Shown here one piece after another: positions 8,986 to 16,975 of a stretch of DNA of 64,000 nt. The position numbers and the translations under genes were made by a program. Positions within the stretch are counted from its first letter, which is position 1. The number at the start of each line of letters is the position of its first letter. The stretch comes from Ferdinandcohnia humi_A (lineage in GTDB: Bacteria; Bacillota; Bacilli; Bacillales; Bacillaceae_L). Where the stretch lies: NCBI GenBank assembly GCA_047608075.1, contig JBLKRX010000007.1, positions 115,224-179,223 on the forward strand, given 5' to 3'. The notes beneath the pieces are model-generated. The model was not told where the DNA came from. It saw only the letters and a list, made by a program, of their open reading frames with translations, and searched no databases.

Positions 8986-10302
8986 ATGCTAACTAGAGTG
9001 TCTGACCGATTTTCACAGTTCGTTCATCGTTATTTGCCAGACGCATTTGTAATTGCCGTATTGATGACTTTGTTTGTATTTGTCTTGGCCTTTTTTACGA
9101 CCCCTGGTAATCCGCTAGACCTGTTTCAATCGTATGGTGATGGATTTTGGACTTATTTAGCTTTTACCATGCAAATGGTACTTTTACTGATGACAGGAAT
9201 GGTACTCGCTTCTGTTCCATTTATCCGCAGAGGCTTAGAGGCACTTTCTGCTAAAGCCAATACAGCAAAAAAAGCATACCTATTTACCTTTTTAATCTCT
9301 GCCGCAGCGTATTATATTAACTGGGGATTAGCTGTTATAGTAGGAGCAATTGTTGCACGCGAGGTTGGAAAAAGAAATCAAAATGCACATTTCCCTTTAT
9401 TGGTTGCTTGTGCATATGCTCCAACTGCTCTATATACAGCTGGACTTTCCAGTTCTATCGGTCTTACCGTTGCAACAAAGGACCATTTTTTAGCAAATGT
9501 CATGGGAGTCATCCCAACATCAGAAACCATATTTCATTCTGGAACGATCATTATCTTTCTAAGCCTACTCATTACCATGCCTATCTTCATTCTACTAATG
9601 GCTCCAACAAAGAATATAATCCCTTATAAAGGAAAAGATGAAAAAACAATACCTGAGAGGAACGCAGAGGAAAGCAAAAAGACTCCTGCCATTTTTTTAG
9701 AAGAGACTCCTATTTTAGGAATTCTTATCGGTTTGATTGGTCTTGTTTATACAATTTTACAATTTTCAAAGGGTGTAGATTTAAACCTCAATATTATCAA
9801 TCTTGCATTTTTATCATTAGGTCTACTTTTTCACCGTTCACTTGGGCAATACGGGAATGCATTTAAGGAGGCTGCTGGTTCCATTTCTCCAATCATCCTT
9901 CAATTTCCATTCTACGCTGGAATCATTGCCTTACTCGGAAGCTCAGGTCTTGCAGCAATCATTATTGAAGGTATGATTGCCGTATCAAGTACAGAGTCAT
10001 TTGGTGTCTTTACGTATTGGACAGCAGGGCTTGTGAATATCTTAGCCCCTTCCGGTGGAGGCCAATGGGCGCTTCAAGGCCCTTTACAGGTTCCTGCTGG
10101 AATGGAGCTTGGGGTCGACCCAGCAGTCATCGCGATGACAGTCGGATGGGGAGATGCATGGACAAATTTAATTCAGCCATTCTGGGCATTACCTATCTTG
10201 AGTATCGTCGGTCTTCATATTAGACATATTATGGGGTACTGTATTCTATTAAGTGTTTGGATTGGGATTGTGACATCAATCTTAATTTATTTTGTCTATT
10301 AA
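8986..10302 (+). CDS. atoE: AtoE-family short-chain fatty acid transporter
   Basis: A 438-residue integral membrane protein with about 12 helices and AtoE-family landmarks: 'YLPDAFVIAVLMTLFVFVLAF' at the N-terminus, 'YYINWGLAVIVGAIVARE', 'APSGGGQWALQGPL' and 'VGWGDAWTNLIQPFWALP' near the C-terminus. The family takes up short-chain fatty acids or acetoacetate. The window has no linked CoA-transferase or thiolase, so the physiological substrate is open. The start at 8986 has AAAGGAGG; the frame extends back to 8824 but those residues are not family-like. Confidence 0.85.
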   Translation: MLTRVSDRFSQFVHRYLPDAFVIAVLMTLFVFVLAFFTTPGNPLDLFQSYGDGFWTYLAFTMQMVLLLMTGMVLASVPFIRRGLEALSAKANTAKKAYLFTFLISAAAYYINWGLAVIVGAIVAREVGKRNQNAHFPLLVACAYAPTALYTAGLSSSIGLTVATKDHFLANVMGVIPTSETIFHSGTIIIFLSLLITMPIFILLMAPTKNIIPYKGKDEKTIPERNAEESKKTPAIFLEETPILGILIGLIGLVYTILQFSKGVDLNLNIINLAFLSLGLLFHRSLGQYGNAFKEAAGSISPIILQFPFYAGIIALLGSSGLAAIIIEGMIAVSSTESFGVFTYWTAGLVNILAPSGGGQWALQGPLQVPAGMELGVDPAVIAMTVGWGDAWTNLIQPFWALPILSIVGLHIRHIMGYCILLSVWIGIVTSILIYFVY

Positions 10303-10319
10303 TCTAAATATAGGTTATT

Positions 10320-10356
10320 AAATACCACTCACCGCTTCCTGCGTTGGGTGGTATTT
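10320..10356 (+). terminator. Intrinsic terminator after atoE
   Basis: AAATACCAC and GTGGTATTT pair around a G/C-containing loop, 17 bp after the stop codon. The downstream T tract is interrupted (ACATTTATTTTTT). Confidence 0.75.
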
Positions 10357-10571
10357 ACATTTATTTTTTAATAATAAAGGAAACAACCCCCTTCTATCGT
10401 ATTTATAAACCTTCTACTAGATTTTTTTCTATCCCTCACTTATGAAGAAATCTGCACACAAATAACTAACATCATAAAAACATTCCTACAAAAAAATTTT
10501 AGAGTGATACTTATACAAAAATCACCATATGCTTAACTTAATAATCCGATATTGAAGGGAGTATTTCCGGC

Positions 10572-10838
10572 ATGCAATGGATAAAAATAACCTTTAAACA
10601 ATTCCTACGTGAGCCCCTGTGGTTTAAAATTCTAATCATAACATCCCTATTACTCTCTATTATTTTTAGTAGCTCCTATTTTTCTTATAATGCTTATTAT
10701 GAGGGCATTTCGAAACTAGCCGCTGCTGTCTTCTTTTGTTCGTATGGAATTAAATTAAGGATGAATCGTAAAATTTCTATCTTCTTTTTCACTTTAACAG
10801 TTTTATGTATTTTCCTTTCGATTACGGCATTCTATTAG
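10572..10838 (+). CDS. Small three-helix membrane protein, unknown function
   Basis: 88 residues with hydrophobic segments at about 17-36, 44-60 and 68-86, separated by short basic loops (KLRMNRK). It is a single gene with GAAGGGAG before the ATG and no close neighbour on the same strand. I do not recognise the family; the hydrophobic pattern and ribosome-binding site are the main support for coding. Confidence 0.6.
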   Translation: MQWIKITFKQFLREPLWFKILIITSLLLSIIFSSSYFSYNAYYEGISKLAAAVFFCSYGIKLRMNRKISIFFFTLTVLCIFLSITAFY

Positions 10839-11402
10839 AAAGTTATTTTGGGGAAGTTGATTGAAAAAAGCAGCTTCCGAATAAAAAAAGCTTAAAAGAA
10901 GCACTATTTCATTGTATACGAGTAAGACAGCTCAGAGCCTCAACTATGAGCTGTTTGCATGTGGTTAGATGATGGATCGGTGATATTGTAACCCGTTATC
11001 TGCAAAACAATGCTCCTAATAGATTCTAAAAGTTTTAGACACAACTGCTTATATAGCCACTCTTAGAAGTAGTTGCATCGATACGATACGAAGCTACTGC
11101 TGTGTAAGAATTTGTCCCAATTGACCAAGTAGACCAGATATGGAATCATTGAATGTGTACAGTCCAAAATCACTAAAGATTATGGTAGAAAAGTCTGTTT
11201 TACTCTAATTGAACAAATTGAGTCATTGCATAACTTGGGAATTTTGATCAAATCGTATAGATTGTGCCTTCTCTCACCAATAATAATCTAATGCAGCATC
11301 CCCAACTTTATCAATTTATAGTAATAGAGTAGTAAATCATTACTCTTTTTCGTAGAATAATGTTACAGTATAAGAAACCATGAAAATGAATAGGAGACTA
11401 CT
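10839..11402. other. Intergenic region, 564 bp, no gene recognised
   Basis: It contains a terminator-like hairpin CAGCTCA / TGAGCTG followed by TTT at 10928-10956, which could end the small membrane protein transcript. The rest (about 11000-11330) shows stop codons in all frames and no recognisable protein, repeat or RNA. It may be decayed DNA. Confidence 0.5.
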
Positions 11403-11780
11403 ATGCTTGAAATAAAAACTTCTCCACTAAGTGATGGAGAATTCAATAGAGGCGTATTTGCAACCCGTGATATTAAAAAAGGGGAGCTCATTCATGAAGC
11501 GCCTGTGATCCCTTATCCAAATGACCAACATAAATACATCGAAAAAACGGTTCTTGATGATTATGTATTTGAGTACGGAATCAATCATAGTGCAATTGTC
11601 CTTGGCTATGGGATGCTTTTTAACCATTCATATGAACCAAATGCAACGTATGACATTAATTTCGATAAGCACACATTTGACTACTTCGCCTATAAAGATA
11701 TAAAAGCAGGTGAAGAGATTCTCATTAATTATAATGGTGATGTGGATGACATGGATCCACTTTGGTTTAATAAAGAATAA
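11403..11780 (+). CDS. SET-domain protein (putative protein lysine methyltransferase)
   Basis: 125 residues, essentially one SET domain. 'RGVFATRDIKKGELI' forms the N-terminal SET strand and part of the SAM site, 'GYGMLFNHSYEPNATY' contains the NHS motif of the pseudoknot, and 'AGEEILINYNGD' carries the conserved Tyr. The compact size without pre-SET or post-SET cysteines is typical of free-standing bacterial SET proteins, whose targets are largely unknown. The ATG at 11403 has TAGGAGA upstream. It is monocistronic. Confidence 0.85.
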   Translation: MLEIKTSPLSDGEFNRGVFATRDIKKGELIHEAPVIPYPNDQHKYIEKTVLDDYVFEYGINHSAIVLGYGMLFNHSYEPNATYDINFDKHTFDYFAYKDIKAGEEILINYNGDVDDMDPLWFNKE

Positions 11781-11913
11781 AATCTAATTCTTGCAAATCG
11801 CACGAAAAGAGCATGCAAATATTCTAAGGGGTTCAGTAGTAGAAAAGTAAACAAAAACAGACATTAATGATAAATAGAAGTGAAGTTGGAGTAAGAATAC
11901 CTGCTATTTTGGC

Positions 11914-12256
11914 AATGCGTGGTTTTTTGGACAACCCAAGCTGGAAATTCATGTGCGGTGTCAGAATGACCTGCTGATTCTGACAGGTGGAGCATGATAC
12001 AGACCATGGTTGTCCAAATGCGTGGCTTTTCCTGACAACTCATGCTGGATATTCATGTGCGGTATCAGAATGACCCGCTGATTCTGACAGGTGGAGCATG
12101 ATACAGACCATGGTTGTCCAAATGCGTGGCTTTTTCTGACAACCCACGCTGTATATGGATGTGCGTTGTCAGTATGACCTGCTGATTCTGACAGGTCCGA
12201 GCAAGAAACAGACCATGGTTGTCCAAATGCGTAGCTTTTTCTGTCAGAGTGTGGGA
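11914..12256. repeat. Tandem repeat array, about 104-bp units built from two 52-bp half-units
   Basis: Three full units plus a partial fourth begin with AATGCGT at 11914, 12017, 12121 and 12226. Within them a CTGACA/TGGACA element recurs at 11928, 11980, 12032, 12084, 12136, 12188 and 12241, i.e. every 52-53 bp. Each unit contains two hairpins: TGTCAGAAT / ATTCTGACA (perfect in unit 1, 11959-11985) and GGTTGTC / GACAACC. The array lies between convergent genes. An open frame of 103 codons across it is only a by-product of the repeat. Confidence 0.9.
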
Positions 12257-12268
12257 AATCGAGAAGAT

Positions 12269-13015
12269 TCAATCCTCATCGTCCTCGATACGAAATAGCT
12301 CCTCGAGAAACCTCTCTCGTCTATTCAAAAAGCCTGAGGTTATTTGATAATGCTCTGTTTCTTCATACGCAATCTCTTGGATTGGTGATGCATCAAAATT
12401 ATAAATCTGCGCACCAGGATATCCCAAAAGGATTGGAGAATGAGTTGCAATAATAAATTGTGCCTCTTCTTTTTTAGACAAATCATGGATGACTCGTAGG
12501 AAGGCCAATTGACGTCCAGGAGATAGTGCTGCCTCAGGCTCATCCAAAAGATAAATACTTCTGCTACCAAATCGGTTTAGAAACAATGATAAAAAAGCTT
12601 CCCCGTGAGATTGTTCATGTAAAGACTTCCCTCCATAACCCTCGTATCCGAACGTTGGATCCTCTTCTGCTAGTTGGTCTAAATATGTAGCAAAGTGGTA
12701 AAAGCTCTCGGCTCGTAAAAAGAAGCCCTGATTAATCTTTGGTAACCAGGATAGTCGAATGTACTCCCCTAAGGCTGGGATAGATGACTCGACAGTGTAA
12801 AGACTATTCCTTCCTCCACTCGCACTATTAAACCCGCATTGGTAGGCAATCCCTTCAAGTAAAGTTGACTTTCCGGACCCATTTTCCCCAACAAAAAACG
12901 TTACTGGTTCGTAAAAATGCAAGGTATCCATTTCCTTAATGCTCGGTATCGAAAATGGATATACTCTATGATTCTCGATTTTTTCATGTAATAGCTTGAC
13001 GCTCTTTAAAAACAA
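12269..13015 (-). CDS. AAA/ABC-type ATPase (COG3910-like, SMC/RecF-type fold)
   Basis: 248 residues, a single ABC-type ATPase domain. It has Walker A GENGSGKST at 43-51, signature-like SHGEA at 136-140, Walker B 'SIYLLDEPEAALSP' at 153-166 and an H-loop in 'IIATHSPIL' (188-196). It lacks the extra domains of transporters or long coiled coils. Similar proteins are annotated as predicted ATPases of unknown process. The start is TTG at 13015 with AAAGGATGA upstream; no earlier ATG fits. The gene stands alone and its stop abuts the tandem repeat array. Confidence 0.8.
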   Translation of the reverse strand: MFLKSVKLLHEKIENHRVYPFSIPSIKEMDTLHFYEPVTFFVGENGSGKSTLLEGIAYQCGFNSASGGRNSLYTVESSIPALGEYIRLSWLPKINQGFFLRAESFYHFATYLDQLAEEDPTFGYEGYGGKSLHEQSHGEAFLSLFLNRFGSRSIYLLDEPEAALSPGRQLAFLRVIHDLSKKEEAQFIIATHSPILLGYPGAQIYNFDASPIQEIAYEETEHYQITSGFLNRRERFLEELFRIEDDED

Positions 13016-13189
13016 TTTAATCTCATCCTTTATAGAATTTTTTATCTGGAAATATGATTCCCTAAAGATTCGGTACTGTATTACTTATTTATTCTTATTA
13101 GCGAAAATACTATTACACGGTAACTTAGGCATATATTGAAGTCTATCATTTTATAATTCAAATTTAGCAATGTTATTACATTTTAAAAT

Positions 13190-13224
13190 AATACGCCCAA
13201 CCTTCCTAGATAGGCGTATTTTTT
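13190..13224. terminator. Intrinsic terminator after ktrB
   Basis: AATACGCC (13190-13197) and GGCGTATT (13213-13220). It lies 27 bp beyond the ktrB stop codon. The reverse strand reads into ATTATTTT and the forward strand into TTTTTT, so it may work in both directions. Confidence 0.75.
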
Positions 13225-13250
13225 AAGCAAAACATTCGTTTTGAATAACT

Positions 13251-14576
13251 TTACCCTGTTAATAAATCCTCTTTTGGATATTTAATTTTTTCTACGTGTG
13301 GTTTCGATAAAGAATAGACAAGTGTAAGTGGTCCAATATTGCCTAAAAACATGATAAATATGATAACTATTTTTCCTATGGATGTTAATGAATACGTTAA
13401 CCCCATTGACATACCTACCGTACCAAAAGCCGAAACAACTTCAAAAAGTGCAACTATAAATGGTGCATCTTCAGTGATTGTTAAGATAAATACTGCAAGT
13501 AAGACAAAAAAGAGACTGATACTAAATATAGCCAATGAACGAAAAACAATTTCATTTGATATTGAACGTTGCAAAGCCACTACATCCTTCTTTCCTTTTA
13601 AAAAGGATAGAACCCCAAAGACAATTACTAAAAAAGTAGTTACTTTAATTCCCCCACCTGTTGAGGCACTACCTGCTCCAATAAACATTAAAATGACCAT
13701 TAGAAATGCTGTAGATTCATCTATAGCAGCAATATCTATCGTATTAAATCCAGCTGTTCTTGTTACAACGCCTTGAAAATAGGATGCCCACCATTTATCA
13801 GATAGTGAAGATAAGCCAGCTAATGTTTTATGGTTATGATACTCTAATACAAATACTAATAACGTTGCAACTATGTTTATTACAACCGTACCAATGATCA
13901 TCAATTTTGAATGTAACGTAAGCTTTTTAAACTTTTTTGTTTGCCAAATATCCATTAAAACGGTAAACCCTACACCACCTATAATAAATAAAGTGGTAAT
14001 AGCCATATTCACAATCGGATCGCCAACATATCCCATTAAATTATCTGACCATAATGCAAAACCCGCATTATTGAAAGCTGAAACTGAATGGAAAAAGCTG
14101 TAGTATAGACCTGTTCCCCATCCATATTCTGGGACCCACTTACATGCTAGTACAATCATTCCTATTATTTCAATCGTTATAGAGAAAATAAATAAATATT
14201 TTACTAATTTAATGATTCCACCAATAGATGTCTGATTTAGTGCTTGTTGCACTACAATTCTGTCTTTTAAACTAATCTTTCTACCAAGCATCATATAGAT
14301 TAGAACAGCAAAAGACATAATACCTAATCCACCAAGTTGAATTAAGGAGATGATAACAACTTCCCCGAATGTCGTAAATACAACAGGTGTATCGACTACG
14401 ATCAGACCTGTCACCGTCGCAGCGGATGTAGCCGTAAACAATGAATCAAGCCATGTAATATCCTCCGTTGTAGCCACTGGTAGTTTTAACAAAATCGTTC
14501 CAATCATAATAAAGACAAAAAAGATTAATATAAGCAACTGATAAGGAGAAAGATTAATACTCTTTTTAAGCTTCAT
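13251..14576 (-). CDS. ktrB: TrkH/KtrB-family potassium channel subunit KtrB
   Basis: 441 residues, the membrane subunit of a Ktr K+ uptake system. The four P-loops with filter glycines are seen: 'ATSAATVTGLIVVD', 'SVSAFNNAGFALW', 'VVTRTAGFNTID' and 'VVSAFGTVGMSMGLT'. ktrA is 58 bp upstream on the same strand, so the two form an operon under the c-di-AMP riboswitch, as in Bacillus subtilis. The frame opens at 14654 but the ATG at 14576 with GAAAGGTG gives the family N-terminus (MKLKKSINLSPYQLL). Confidence 0.92.
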   Translation of the reverse strand: MKLKKSINLSPYQLLILIFFVFIMIGTILLKLPVATTEDITWLDSLFTATSAATVTGLIVVDTPVVFTTFGEVVIISLIQLGGLGIMSFAVLIYMMLGRKISLKDRIVVQQALNQTSIGGIIKLVKYLFIFSITIEIIGMIVLACKWVPEYGWGTGLYYSFFHSVSAFNNAGFALWSDNLMGYVGDPIVNMAITTLFIIGGVGFTVLMDIWQTKKFKKLTLHSKLMIIGTVVINIVATLLVFVLEYHNHKTLAGLSSLSDKWWASYFQGVVTRTAGFNTIDIAAIDESTAFLMVILMFIGAGSASTGGGIKVTTFLVIVFGVLSFLKGKKDVVALQRSISNEIVFRSLAIFSISLFFVLLAVFILTITEDAPFIVALFEVVSAFGTVGMSMGLTYSLTSIGKIVIIFIMFLGNIGPLTLVYSLSKPHVEKIKYPKEDLLTG

Positions 14577-14634
14577 CTTTGCTACACACCTTTCAAGGAC
14601 TAGTATTCTATTGCAATTATAGTAATAGTTGCAC

Positions 14635-15288
14635 CTACATCCCTTTCTCCTCAAAACGTTTTATGTCAATATTACTTCCCATAACGACCAATACGTCTCC
14701 TTGAAAAATGACATCATTTGGTAATGGAGAGATATTAATTTCCTCTCCTCTTTTTATAGCTAAAATCGTACACCCATATTTCGCACGCACATTCAATTCA
14801 ATAATAGATTTTTGGTCAATATATTCAGTTGCAATTAATTCTACAATACTATAATCCTTTGAGAGCTCGATATAATCGATAATATTTTCAGAATCAAGCT
14901 TATGAGCAACTCGTATCCCCATATCTAGCTCTGGTTGGATAACTCGGTCAGCACCAATCTTCTCAAGAATTTTTTGATGATATGAGTTTTGGGCTTTCAC
15001 CCAAACTTTTATCCCCATTTCCTTTAGAAGTAGTGTACAATGAATACTCGATTGCATATCCTCTCCAATCCCAACAATTCCAAGATCAAAGTTTCGGATT
15101 CCAAGTGACTTTAATACATTTTCATCTGTAGCATTTGCAACCACTGCAGAAGTAGAATAAGGTAACATTGAATTTACTTTATCTTCGTTAGAATCAATCG
15201 CCAATACCTCATGACCTAACATATCTAACTCCCTGCATAATGCACTACCAAAGCGACCTAATCCAATCACTACAAATTGCTTTCTCAT
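14635..15288 (-). CDS. ktrA: Cytosolic K+ channel gating subunit KtrA (RCK_N + RCK_C)
   Basis: 217 residues. The N-terminal Rossmann RCK domain has the nucleotide motif 'VIGLGRFGSALCREL' followed by Asp in 'EVLAIDSNEDK', which binds ATP/ADP. The C-terminal RCK_C domain (about 135-217) is the site where c-di-AMP binds related KtrA/KtrC proteins. It assembles as an octameric ring beneath KtrB dimers. It is the first gene of the ktrAB operon. GAGGAGACAGCT precedes the ATG. c-di-AMP could thus repress the system twice, by riboswitch and by direct binding; the second point is knowledge of the family and is not visible here. Confidence 0.93.
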   Translation of the reverse strand: MRKQFVVIGLGRFGSALCRELDMLGHEVLAIDSNEDKVNSMLPYSTSAVVANATDENVLKSLGIRNFDLGIVGIGEDMQSSIHCTLLLKEMGIKVWVKAQNSYHQKILEKIGADRVIQPELDMGIRVAHKLDSENIIDYIELSKDYSIVELIATEYIDQKSIIELNVRAKYGCTILAIKRGEEINISPLPNDVIFQGDVLVVMGSNIDIKRFEEKGM

Positions 15289-15322
15289 AGCTGTCTCCTC
15301 TTTTCTTTCCTAACACCTAATC

Positions 15323-15391
15323 AAATACGCCTTAGCGTATTTGTGCCCGATTTTTTTCGAGCTTGCTCTAAAAATTTCTTCTGAAAAATCG
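15323..15391 (-). repeat. Palindrome-rich segment in the ktrA 5' leader
   Basis: It contains a hairpin AAATACGC / GCGTATTT (15323-15342) and a longer imperfect hairpin from GATTTTT (15349) to AAAAATC (about 15391) with inner GAGC / GCTC. It follows the MITE-like element. It lies between the riboswitch terminator and ktrA, so it would be transcribed in every read-through mRNA. Confidence 0.5.
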
Positions 15392-15408
15392 CGGCATCGC
15401 CGGAGGCT

Positions 15409-15509
15409 TTAACTTTAATCAGTCGGGGTTTAACCCCACTAATAGATTAGTCTTACTACATTCATCCCACCGTTTATAGAAGTGGAGGACTTCTGCTGAA
15501 TAAAGTTAA
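15409..15509 (-). mobile_element. MITE-like element with 14-bp terminal inverted repeats
   Basis: About 101 bp bounded by TTAACTTTAATCAG (15409-15422) and CTGAATAAAGTTAA (15496-15509), which pair with one mismatch. Inside are two hairpins, GGGGTT / AACCCC and CCCACC / AGTGG. The second resembles the end hairpins of IS200/IS605-type elements. There is no coding capacity. It abuts the riboswitch terminator. The mobile origin is inferred from structure only. Confidence 0.45.
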
Positions 15510-15538
15510 AAAAAGACCATCACAAATAGAATGGTCTT
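15508..15538 (-). terminator. Intrinsic terminator of the c-di-AMP riboswitch
   Basis: AAGACCAT / ATGGTCTT with a 10-nt loop, followed on the reverse strand by seven T. It lies 4-5 nt after the aptamer, so it is the expression platform that stops transcription ahead of ktrAB when c-di-AMP is bound. Confidence 0.85.
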
Positions 15539-15542
15539 AGGC

Positions 15543-15707
15543 TAAACCTTTGACCTTTCTCTCGACTAACATATAACGCTTACGAGGTTAGCTGTCGGAT
15601 TAGGAATTGAGAGTATCCCTTCTTACTAGGTAAGATTCACCCCAAGATAGTCTACGCTATCGAAATTGGTTCCCCCGCTCAAAAGATTCAGCGAATAAAA
15701 GGTGTTG
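15543..15707 (-). ncRNA. ydaO/yuaA-class cyclic-di-AMP riboswitch aptamer
   Basis: The reverse strand carries the hallmark conserved blocks in order: CGCTGAATC, GAGCGGGGGAACC, TTGGGGTGAATC, AAGGGATACTCTC and GACAGCTAACCTCGTAAGCG, then GAGAGAAAGG. The outer stem P1 is ACCTTT (near 15697-15702) with AAAGGT (near 15545-15550). These match the ydaO-yuaA motif, which binds c-di-AMP with high affinity and turns off downstream K+ transporter and cell-wall genes. It precedes ktrAB, a classic target (yuaA is ktrA). Confidence 0.93.
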
Positions 15708-15739
15708 GATTTTTATTTTTTTTCAAATTTAATAATCAA

Positions 15740-15768
15740 AATCTACTCCTGTTTTTGTTGGTTGTCAA
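15740..15768 (-). promoter_or_regulatory. Sigma-A-type promoter of the riboswitch-ktrAB transcript
   Basis: TTGACA (15763-15768, reverse strand), a 17-bp spacer, and TAGATT (15740-15745). This would start RNA about 25-30 nt before the aptamer. The -35 match is perfect and the -10 is 4 of 6. Confidence 0.7.
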
Positions 15769-15925
15769 CAAGAACTTTTTAAAAAAACTACTAGTTCTTT
15801 TATCTTAACTGCCATTTCTTTCTAATCAGTCCTATACAACACCTTGTGTCAAAGAAAGCAATTTTTTCCTGTCTTCAGAAGCCTCCATTCATTCTAAAAG
15901 AGAATAAAACCTATTTTTTTACAAG

Positions 15926-15956
15926 AAAAAATGACGTGCCCATTCACACGTCATTT
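15926..15956 (-). terminator. Intrinsic terminator after the SDR gene
   Basis: AAATGACGTG / CACGTCATTT with a short loop, then TTTTTTCTT on the reverse strand, about 63 bp past the stop codon. Confidence 0.85.
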
Positions 15957-16018
15957 AATCGATATGCACCCTTAGACAGAACCGATTAATATAATTCCGA
16001 AGGTTTTTAGGTTTATTT

Positions 16019-16777
16019 TTAATAAGCTGTCCAACCAGCGTCCCCTGTAATTACAGTTCCGTTAACAAAGCTTGCTTCATCAGAAGCAAGGAATAGAGCG
16101 ATGTTCGCAATTTCCTCCGGTTTACCTGTACGTGGGTTGATTGCAAGTCCTGGTTGAATACGGCTCATACCGAATTGATTAATACCTGTCATGGAAGCAC
16201 TGATGTTTGTTTCAACGCCTCCTGGTGCAATTGCATTACAACGAATTCCTTTGTTTGCATACATAAACCCAGTATTCTTTGTGAATCCAACAACTGCATG
16301 CTTAGAAGCGGTGTAAGTAGCCCCCGCTCTTGCGCCTTGAATTCCTCCTGCAGAAGCGACGTTAATAATAACCCCACTTTCTTTTGCTAAGAAGATAGGT
16401 AGGACTTTACGTGTTGCACGCATAACACTTGTCGTATTAATCGCAAATATTCTTTCCCATTTGTCATCTTCAATGTCACCTGCAGGTTCAAAATTATCCA
16501 TAATACCGGCGTTATTTACTAAAATATCTACAGTTCCATATGTTTGAACTGTTGTATCAATTAGATTTTGAATATCTTCTTCTTTCGCTACATTTGCCAT
16601 TACAGCAATTGCTTCTCCACCATTGGACTTTATTTCGTCTACAGTAGAATTAGCTGCATCTAAGTTAATATCTGAGACTACTACCTTTGCACCCTCTCTA
16701 GCATATGTAATCGCTATTGATTTACCCATTCCTGAAGCTGCTCCTGTAACTACTGCTACCTTGTTTTGAAGTCTCAT
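16019..16777 (-). CDS. Short-chain dehydrogenase/reductase (glucose-1-dehydrogenase-like)
   Basis: 252 residues, classical SDR. It has the NAD(P)-binding TGAASGMG at 11-18, 'VVVSDIN' with an Asp that favours NAD(H), 'LVNNAGIMD', and a catalytic 'NVASAGGIQGARAGATYTASK' with Ser, Tyr and Lys. The C-terminus 'ASFVNGTVITGDAGWTAY' is typical. It is divergently transcribed from a TetR gene 198 bp away, with inverted TGTTGATTAA / TTAATCAACA sites between them. It is therefore likely the target of that repressor. The substrate is unknown. GGAGGGAAACGAAA precedes the ATG. Confidence 0.87.
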   Translation of the reverse strand: MRLQNKVAVVTGAASGMGKSIAITYAREGAKVVVSDINLDAANSTVDEIKSNGGEAIAVMANVAKEEDIQNLIDTTVQTYGTVDILVNNAGIMDNFEPAGDIEDDKWERIFAINTTSVMRATRKVLPIFLAKESGVIINVASAGGIQGARAGATYTASKHAVVGFTKNTGFMYANKGIRCNAIAPGGVETNISASMTGINQFGMSRIQPGLAINPRTGKPEEIANIALFLASDEASFVNGTVITGDAGWTAY

Positions 16778-16822
16778 TTTCGTTTCCCTCCGTTTTTGAA
16801 TACGTTATCATGATCATTTTAT

Positions 16823-16921
16823 TCAACAAATGTTGATTAACTATCACTTATTTATAGTATAATGAAGTGCAAGAATACTATTCAATATGCAAAAACGAGT
16901 ATAAATGTCTATTAATCAACA
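16823..16921. promoter_or_regulatory. TetR-type operator candidates in the SDR/TetR divergent promoter
   Basis: A 14-bp palindrome TCAACA-AA-TGTTGA (16823-16836) overlaps the -35 region of a forward promoter whose -10 is TATAAT (16858-16863). A second half-site lies at 16912-16921 (TTAATCAACA), the exact reverse complement of 16831-16840. This is the usual layout for repression of both divergent genes. Confidence 0.5.
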
Positions 16922-16975
16922 ATTCTAATTCCACTTGTTTAAAAACTAGAATTTATTGTACAAATGAGGTGAAGT

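Noticed and set aside
11961..12272. 103-codon reverse ORF
   Set aside because: It lies entirely in the 104-bp tandem repeat, its peptide repeats with the DNA, and it has no ribosome-binding site.
15323..15509. A transposase or TnpB gene in the ktrA leader
   Set aside because: The segment has hairpins reminiscent of IS200/IS605 ends but no open reading frame.
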